Assembly (NCBI GenBank): GCA_023614405.1
Contig: CM042687.1
Span: 234,634,292 to 234,698,291, forward strand
Length of the DNA stretch: 64,000 nt
From: Avena insularis
Lineage: Eukaryota > Streptophyta > Magnoliopsida > Poales > Poaceae
Direction of reading: 5' to 3'
The notes below the pieces were generated by a model. It was given only the letters and a program-made list of their open reading frames with translations. It did no database searches and was not told the DNA's origin. A program made the position numbers and the translations under genes. Positions within the stretch are counted from its first letter, which is position 1. Each line of letters opens with the position of its first letter. Shown one piece after another: positions 57,468 through 64,000 of the stretch.

Positions 57468-58536
57468 GGTGTTAGATGACAATACTAGGATTTGCAATGA
57501 AACCGGCTAACGCCACCTTAAAAATGAAAGACGCTCCCCCTAGATGTGTGCATATTTACAATTTGCATTTGAATACAAATATACACACTAGAGAGAACAC
57601 AACTTTCATAGCAAAGATAATTGAAACAAGGTGGGTAGGGAAACAAGGTCATACCACCGGGATGTGACTATAGGCAAATAAAATAATGAGATTGATAGCC
57701 TCCAAGCACATCCCAACAATATTGATGCATACATTAGATAATCCCTTGATTCCATATGCCATCAAACATACTCCATAGATAAATCCAGAATTCCATGAGA
57801 TCCACAATATAATTCCGGAATTCCAGAATACCAAGAACGCAGAGTAAAGCACGACATAGTCTTACATAACCAAACACAAATAGCAAATAAGTTCACGCTA
57901 AAAAGGCACAAGCAAGCAAATAAAACGACTGAAAGATAGGTGCTTGCGCCCGACCCTTGCAAATCCACGAGACCTAATAGAACTACTTCTCCCCCTTTGG
58001 CATCGAAATGCCAAAAAGGAAGAAGAGCGATGCTAACGCCCCTGAAGATCAGGCCGGAGCAACCTTGCAAAACCCCTCGCTGGTGTATTGAGGACTTGTG
58101 TGCAAGAATAGATGGTTCAAGGAAGCAGAGAGAGGCTTGGGATTAGAGCAACAAACTGAGATGGTACTACACACCCAAATTTGCAAGAATCAAATCAAAC
58201 AAAAGCCAAAGTTGAGTGTGTTTTCCATAAGAACAAGAGATATGCAAGAAAATCCAAAGAGAACCATTAGAAACCAACTCTTCTCAAGGAAGAGGGTGGT
58301 GGCCGAATCCACCATGTTGGAGCACATGGCATGACACCGCGAAGATGTATCTTGAGTTCAAAACCAATGCTCATCGATGACCCACATATCACAAAATGAT
58401 ATTAAGGGAAATGATTTTACTTGCTTTTGGCATTATGGGGGAGGGTTACCCAATCAATTAGGACCACACTCCCCTATGTCTATGCCCGCATCTAAACCAA
58501 ATACATGAATAAGAGCAAGTGAGTGTCCAAGGGTAG
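57468..58536 (-). other. Non-coding region between pol and 3' LTR, with a second purine tract
   Basis: No reading frame with family resemblance. At 57986-58000 the minus strand reads CCAAAGGGGGAGAAG after GGCATTTCGATG, a second polypurine-like tract about 530 bp before the LTR. Some SIRE-type elements carry an env-like ORF here. The longest minus frame (57762-58070, 102 residues, hydrophobic) runs through the purine tract and is not convincing. Confidence 0.6.
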
Positions 58537-60173
58537 TCAAGCCAAGCTCCTTGAATCTATGATATTTAGCTCACTCCTCAAATAACAAAATCTTGCTTCA
58601 TCAAGGGGCTTCGTGAAAATATCAGCAAGTTGGTTCTTCGTTCTCACAAAGGATAGGGCAATATCACCACGAGCAACATGATCCTGAATGAAGTGGTTGC
58701 AAATCTCAATATGTTTTGTTCTTGTATGCTGATTGTAAGCAATTTTGATAGCACTTTCATTGTCACGTAATAGAGGCACTTTGTCACAATTGACACCATA
58801 TTCCTTTAAAGTTTGCCTCATCCATAATAATTGTGTACAAGCACTTGCAGCAGCAACATATTCATTTTCGCCGGTTGAGAGTGAAATACAATTTTGTTTC
58901 TTTGAAGACCAACACACTAGAGACCTGCCCAAGAATTGACATGCACCAGAAGTTGATTTTCTATCATCTTTGTCACCAGCCCAATCTGAATCAGTGTAAC
59001 CACATAGAGAGAAACTTGAACCCTTGGGATACCATAACCCAAAATTCGGAGAATGAACCAAATATCTGAAGATTCGTTTGACCGCCACTAAGTGGCCTTC
59101 TTTAGGAGCGGCTTGGTACCTTGCACACACTCCTACACTTAACACGATATCGGGCCTAGATGCGCAAAGGTAAAGGAGAGAGCCGATCATGGATTGGTAT
59201 ACCTTTTGGTCCACGTCTTTACCCTTGGGATTGAGTTCAAGATGACACTTTGTTTGCATTGGAGTAGCAACGCCATTGAGATCCGTCATCTTGAACCTTT
59301 TGAGCATGTCTTGGATGTACTTAGCTTGATTAATAAAGGTTCCCTCTCTAAGTTGTTTGATCTCGAATCCAAGAAAGAACCTCAACTCACCCATCATTGA
59401 CATCTCAAAACTGTCAGTCATAAGCTTTGAAAATTCATCATTAAAAGCATGGTTAGTAGAGCCAAAAATAATGTCATCTACATAAAGTTGGCATACAAAA
59501 AGCTCCCCATTAACCTTCTTAGTAAAAAGAGTGGGATCGATTTGCCCAACTTCGAATCCACGGTCTAACAAAAGCTCTTTAAGGTGCTCATACCACGCAC
59601 GTGGGGCTTGTTTAAGGCCATAGAGCGCCTTATCGAGTTTGTAGACATGGTTCAGAAATTTGGGGTCCTCAAAACCCGGGGCTGCTTGACGTATACTAAC
59701 TCATGTAGAGGACCATTAAGAAATGCACTCTTAACATCCATTTGCTGTAATTTAAAATTATGATGGGCTGCATATGCAAGAATGATATGGATGGACTCAA
59801 GACAAGCCACAGGAGCATAAGTCTCGCCAAAATCAATTCCTTCCACTTGAGAGAATCCTTGAGCCACGAGTCTTGCTTTATTCCTCACAACAATGCCATT
59901 TTCATCTTGTTTGTTCTTGAAGATCCACTTGGTGCCGATAACATTGCGGCAGTCCTTGGGTTTCTCTACGAGCTTCCAAACTTTGTTGCGTTCGAAGTTA
60001 TTTAATTCTTCATGCATTGCAACAACCCAATTGGGATCTTCAATAGCATCAAAGACCTTCTTCGGTTCAACTATGGAAATGTGAGCTTGATGATCACATA
60101 AGCTTGCAAGTTCTCTTCTAGTAGACACCCTTCTTCGTAGATCACCAACAACCTTGTCAAGAGTGCGACCCCT
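58537..60173 (-). pseudogene. Reverse transcriptase and RNase H of the copia element
   Basis: Minus frame ~60173-59652 has [54 protein letters not shown] and [22 protein letters not shown] frameshift near 59670 follows, then KALYGLKQAPRAWYEHL. The next frame (59571-58537) has CQLYVDDIIFGS with both catalytic aspartates, MIGSLLYLCASRPDI, and RNase H (GYTDSDWAGDKDDRKSTSG, ISLSTGENEYVAAASA, RTKHIEICNHFIQDH, ADIFTKPLDEARF). The last frame is intact and ends with TAG at 58537, the natural pol end. Confidence 0.9.
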
Positions 60174-60329
60174 TAGTTCAAGGTTCCGATCAGCACGAGC
60201 CTTGCGACGAGCCTCAGTGTCCTTATTGTTTCTAGAAGGAGTTGATTCAGTATTTGTATCCTTGTCTTGACTGCTGCCTTTCCCTTGATCTTGATCGGAG
60301 TTAACAACAGGAGGTTGCTGCAGAATTTG

Positions 60330-60765
60330 TTCTTCAGGGCCGGATAATCCGCCCCTTGGAGGGGCCGGACTCTCCGGCCTAGGAGATGACGCACCAGTGC
60401 CTTCTTCCTGAGCATGCCTGACAGGACTGGGAGAACTAGAGCCGGATAATCCGCCTTCGGGGGCCGGAGAATCCGGCCTGGGAACTTCTTGTCTGCTGTC
60501 TTCTTCTTCGGATCCCCTGGAACAAGTTGGAGTGCCAGGGGAAGATTGTCCGCCCCTTGGAGGGGGCGGATAGTCCTGCCTAGGACTACCATCTCGTCTA
60601 GGAGACTGATGATCTTCAGCAGGTTGCGGTGTCGGTGCAGAGTTTTCTCCAACAATAGGAGCTTGTTGATCTTGTGAAGATGAGGGCTCCACTTGAGTGG
60701 AGCATTGTCCTTCCCGATCCGCCACAAGGGGTTCCTCAATGGGGCGGAAAAATCCCCCACGCCCA
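60330..60765 (-). repeat. In-frame palindromic repeat array in the integrase-RT linker of copia pol
   Basis: Units at 60339-60380, 60441-60480, 60538-60580 and, degenerate, 60713-60762 each pair two GGATxxTCCG motifs around CCCCTTGGAGGGG or CCTTCGGGGG. The first three start 102 and 97 bp apart. In the pol frame they read [19 protein letters not shown] and [10 protein letters not shown]. The core equals the U3 repeats of the same element. The surrounding linker is Ser/Pro/Gln/Asp-rich and probably disordered. Confidence 0.85.
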
Positions 60766-61960
60766 TTCTTCTTATGGCATCTTGGGGTATTTCAACATCT
60801 ACATCACAAACATCAACTTGCCCTACAAAGGAGCCGTTATTTTCATTGAACTCCACACTACAAGATTCTACAACAACCCCAGTAAGCTTGTTGTAGACTC
60901 TATAAGTGTGGGATTCGGCACCGTAACCAACAAAAATACCTTCTAAAGCCTTGGACTCAAATTTAGACAAGCGGACACCTTTAATAAGAAAGAAACACTT
61001 ACACCCGAAGACTCTGAAGTATGAGATGTTGGGCTTGTTACTGGTAAGCATTTCATAAGGATTCTTGTCCAAAATCTTTCGGAGGTAGAGCCGGTTCGAT
61101 GAGTGACAAGCAGTGGATATGGCTTCAGCCCAAAAATTGTAAGGAGACTTGAATTCAGCCAACATTGATCTTGCCATATCCATCAAAGTACGGTTCTTCC
61201 TCTCGGCTACACCATTTTGTTGAGGGGTGTACGCAGCGGAATATTGATGTCTAATCCCCTCTTCGCTTAGAAACTCATTCAAGGTGTAGTTCTTGAATTC
61301 GGAGCCATTGTCACTTCTTATTGCCAAAATAGGAACCTTGTGTTGACGTTGAACTTCATTGGCAAAGTCAATGACTATTTGTTGAGTCTCACTCTTTAGT
61401 TTGAAGAAATAGACCCATGTATATCTTGAGTATCATCGACAATGACCAAGCAATATTTCTTCCCACCAAGACATGCATCAGAAGGAGGACCAAATAAATC
61501 CACATGAGGTAATTCCAAGATCCTCTTTGAAGACACAATAGTCTTCCTCTTGTGGGGAGAGTCATGCATTTTGCCTTCAACACAAGCCCTGCAAACACGA
61601 TCTTTGGAAAAGGAGACATTGTATTTTAGTCCAAGGATGTGGCCACCCTTGTGGAGACTTTGCAAAGTTCTCATGTTGACATGGGCTAAACGGCGATGCC
61701 ACAACCAGCCCACGCTGGCCTTTCCGAATAGACACATCGGACCCAAAGTGGTTTTCCCCGAGAAGTCCACCATATACAGGTCATTTTCGACGTACCCAAC
61801 AAAAGCGACCTTTAGAGACTTGCTCCACAAGAGTACCACCAAATCATCATCGATAAATACAGCAAAACCCATCTTGCCAAGAGCATGAACAGAAAGAAGG
61901 TTGTAACCGAGGGTATCAAAAAGCATGACGTCCACGAGAGAGATATCGTGGGCAACCACA
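60766..61960 (-). pseudogene. Integrase of the copia element
   Basis: The zinc-binding part reads LWHRRLAHVNMRTLQSL and CRACVEGKMHDSPHK, followed by HVDLFGPPSDACLGGKKYCL and VIVDD (first catalytic Asp, ~61440). A frameshift between 61396 and ~61330 precedes AIRSDNGSEFKNYTLNEFLS (second Asp) and TPQQNGVAERKNRTLMDMAR (Glu). The C-terminal part has FGCKCFFLIKGVRLSKFESK and EGIFVGYGAESHTYRVYNK. It ends in the linker repeats. The catalytic triad is intact. Confidence 0.9.
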
Positions 61961-62431
61961 ACCTTGACAAGACCCAGTACCTAAGATTTAGACTTATCAT
62001 CGTAGGAGACTGTAATATTATCATGATTTGGACGCATCTCCGTGATGATCTCCTTGTTTCTGGTCATATTACTAGTGCATCCACTATCCAGCACCCATTT
62101 CGACCCACCGGAAGCATAGCCCTGCAAGAGAATTACTTCTTGGTTTTAGGTACCCATTTTTCAATGGGTACTTTCATGTTAGTAACAAGGGTCTTTGGGA
62201 CCCAAATAGACCAAGCAATATATTCATCAAAGGGACCGACATAATAAGCATAAACATCGCCATAATCATAACAAAAGAGTTCATAATTTGGATTGTGAGA
62301 CCCTGCAAAACCAATATTTTTAGTCTTGTATTTTGTGACATTCTTCTCAGCGGTGCTTGTCTTTGATTGCACATTCTTGGTCTTGTTCTTATTTTTTTAT
62401 GTTTCTTGGACTTGGTGACATACCCAAGTCC
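61961..62431 (-). pseudogene. Aspartic protease region of the copia element
   Basis: The minus strand near 62060-62110 encodes GGSKWVLDSGCTSNMT with the D-S-G active site usual in plant copia. A stretch KTKNIGFAGSHNPNYELF and VPKTLVTNMKVPIEKWVPKT lies between gag and the protease, as in SIRE elements. A TAA near 62132 and one at 61981 break the frame. Confidence 0.8.
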
Positions 62432-64000
62432 CTATTTACTATGATTTGACCTTTGCTTGCCAAGAACTTCATCAAGCACACCCTTATCCTTGGGAGTGAT
62501 GTCCTTGACCACTTCTTTTTCCACACTAGCATTTTCTTTGTGACTATATGTTGAGTTGGATGAGCTAGGAACATCATATTTGGCCAATCGACTTTGAAGC
62601 TGATCATGTGACTCATTGAGGATGGAGAAATCGTTTTTCAACGCCTTGTGAGCATTGTCAAGTTTCTCCAATTCCTTGGAGAGTCTATCATGAGCAGCCC
62701 CAAAGTCAAACTTTTCCTTCTTTAACTTCTTTGCTTTGGTGACTGCATTGTCACGTTCCTTAACAAGTTTAGCCACAATTTCTTCATGCAACTCATCAAT
62801 GGACTCAAGCCTCTCTTCAAGAGAGACCCGAGCTTCTTCTTCTTCATCAAGAGCATTTTTTAAGGATGCAATTTCCATTGCATCCTCCCTTTCAATTCTT
62901 CCCTTTTCTTCAAGGAGAGCTTCGTTTTGGGCCAGCTGATCCATAAGAGCTTCAAAACGTATTTTGTGCTCACCTTGCAAGTTAGTGTAGAAGTAATCCA
63001 AAGCAATAATCTCTTCTTTAACCTTAAGACTAGTAGGATCATCCATGTCAATCATAGCCTTAGGAATAGAAGAGTTAGAAGTCGTTACCTCGGAGCTTCT
63101 TGCCATGAGACAAGTAGCATTCTTGTTGATGATGTTTTCGTTCGGAGAGTTGAAGAGAGATGTCGATGTAGATGTGGTGGCTATAGAAGCCACCTCTTGA
63201 GAGCTATCGTCCTCGTCCTCATCTTCACTTCCCGAAGAATATTCTTCTTGAGCCACTAGAACAATCTTTGGTTGCTTCTTGAAAGGAGCATTCTTCTTTA
63301 CAAACTGTTTCTTGCGTGGAGCCTTTGACTTGTCTTTGAAAATAAGTCTTCCTCCATTATCTTCCCTACTTTGATATGGACACTCAGCTACAAAGTGCAG
63401 CCGGTCACCACAGTTGAAACATGTTCTCAGCTTGGGACTATTTTCTTTTCTTCCATAGGCTCCACTCTTGCGTTCTAGTTCAGCTTTAGCCTTGGCTGGA
63501 TCTTTCCAAAAGTTTCTAGCATAAAGAGCCAAGTATTGTCCGTGGATCCTTTTTATATCCTCGGGACAGGCCAGACCTTCTATGGCATATTCATCATGAT
63601 CAATCACACTAGTCTTTAGGGCCATGTTGACCCCCTTTTGCATCCCCATAGCTCGAGCACGAGCATCTTCGGCATTCTTGGCAGCCACTTTGAAAGCGGC
63701 CATTTCTTGCATTACCTCATTGGATGTCATGAGGTGATAGTTATGCCTTCCTTGGAGACTTTTCAAATCTGTGGGCTCAAATGGCATCAGAGCACTGACA
63801 TACTTGCGCTTGATCCATGCATCATCAACATGAGCTGCACCGTGGTTTCTGAAAGTTGTGGCTATTGCCTTGAGCCTCCTATACATGTCCTCGTGGTATT
63901 CTGCATCCAACATATAGAATCCTTTAGCTTCGTTGCTCAAAGCATCATATCTATTCCTTCTCATACTTTCATTTCCGATGAAGAGCTCGGTGAGGGCATC
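62432..64000 (-). pseudogene. gag: gag of the copia element, 5' end outside the window
   Basis: The minus frame is open from the window edge (DALTELFIGNESMRRNRYDA) to a stop at 62432. It has a capsid-type helical region (ALSNEAKGFYMLDAEYHEDM, LKAIATTFRNHGAAHVDDAW), then a CCHC knuckle CFNCGDRLHFVAECPY near 63400. An acidic linker (SSGSEDEDEDDSSQEV) follows, then ~170 residues of strong coiled coil (SLEERLESIDELHEEIVAKL, KELEKLDNAHKALKNDF). The frame is undamaged inside the window. The stop at 62432 falls before the protease, so gag and pol may be separated by a mutation or by a natural boundary. Confidence 0.9.

Larger units (their letters stand above)
56261..64000 (-). mobile_element. SIRE/Maximus-like Ty1/copia retrotransposon, 3' two-thirds, cut by window edge
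   Basis: Reading on the minus strand from the right: gag (64000-62432), protease, integrase, RT, RNase H (to 58537), a ~1.1-kb non-coding region, polypurine tract and 3' LTR (56261-57453). Integrase before RT is copia order. SIRE/Maximus type is inferred from the large gag with C-terminal coiled coil, the long post-pol region with a second purine tract, and the LTR end CACCCCCCTCTAGG. The 5' LTR lies beyond 64000. Few breaks are present. The left-side duplication would be TCGTA (56256-56260). Confidence 0.9.

Noticed and set aside
57762..58070. Hydrophobic 102-residue minus-strand ORF in the copia post-pol region, a possible env-like gene
   Set aside because: It runs through the purine tract, has no signal or cleavage pattern I can see, and lies in a region usually non-coding when no long ORF is present.

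Overview
The window is a block of nested transposable elements from a large plant genome, most likely a grass and probably a pooid one. This rests on the retroelement types seen: Tat- and Tekay-like Ty3/gypsy, SIRE/Maximus-like Ty1/copia, and a LINE. It also rests on LTR signatures I recognise from grass repeats, such as an LTR starting TGATACGTTGG and a copia LTR edge reading CCTAGAGGGGGGTGAATAGG. I found no host gene, rRNA, tRNA or CRISPR array. Almost every coding region is a decayed transposon gene. All homology calls and alignments are by eye.

Layout, left to right. 1-5286: 5' half of a minus-strand Tat-lineage gypsy element whose complete 771-bp 5' LTR (4516-5286) lies inside a LINE. 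5287-6665: remnant of that LINE, then repeated filler DNA. About 6769-15068: a minus-strand Tekay-like gypsy element ('element A') with a ~6 kb LTR, a polypurine tract, gag and part of an extra upstream ORF, but no pol. 15069-55936: a second element of the same family ('element C') on the plus strand, which cuts into element A.

Element C is itself interrupted several times. A 14.2-kb Tat-lineage element (15869-30047, duplication ATAGT) sits in its LTR and carries a spliced antisense gene and a solo LTR (26862-28344, duplication ATGAC). A 4.5-kb solo LTR (30688-35192, duplication TTGGA) also sits in the LTR. A 12.8-kb Tekay-like element (40054-52891, duplication ACTTA/ACTTC) sits in the extra ORF upstream of gag. 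At 55937 element C is cut by an LTR fragment, which is cut in turn at 56261 by a minus-strand SIRE/Maximus-like copia element that runs off the right edge.

Two observations stand out. First, the LTRs of elements A and C both contain a small split reading frame with matching splice sites, the same phase and, by my count, an 897-bp intron in each; one copy has a GT donor and the other a GC donor. Second, the copia element carries the same quasi-palindromic GC-rich module (core GCGGATTATCCG) both as tandem repeats just upstream of its TATA box and as in-frame repeats in the linker between integrase and reverse transcriptase. Also notable are extra ORFs upstream of gag with a faint dsRNA-binding-like pattern, splice-acceptor-like sites directly before gag, an inverted LTR-like block inside both giant LTRs, and C-to-T/G-to-A changes in catalytic codons.
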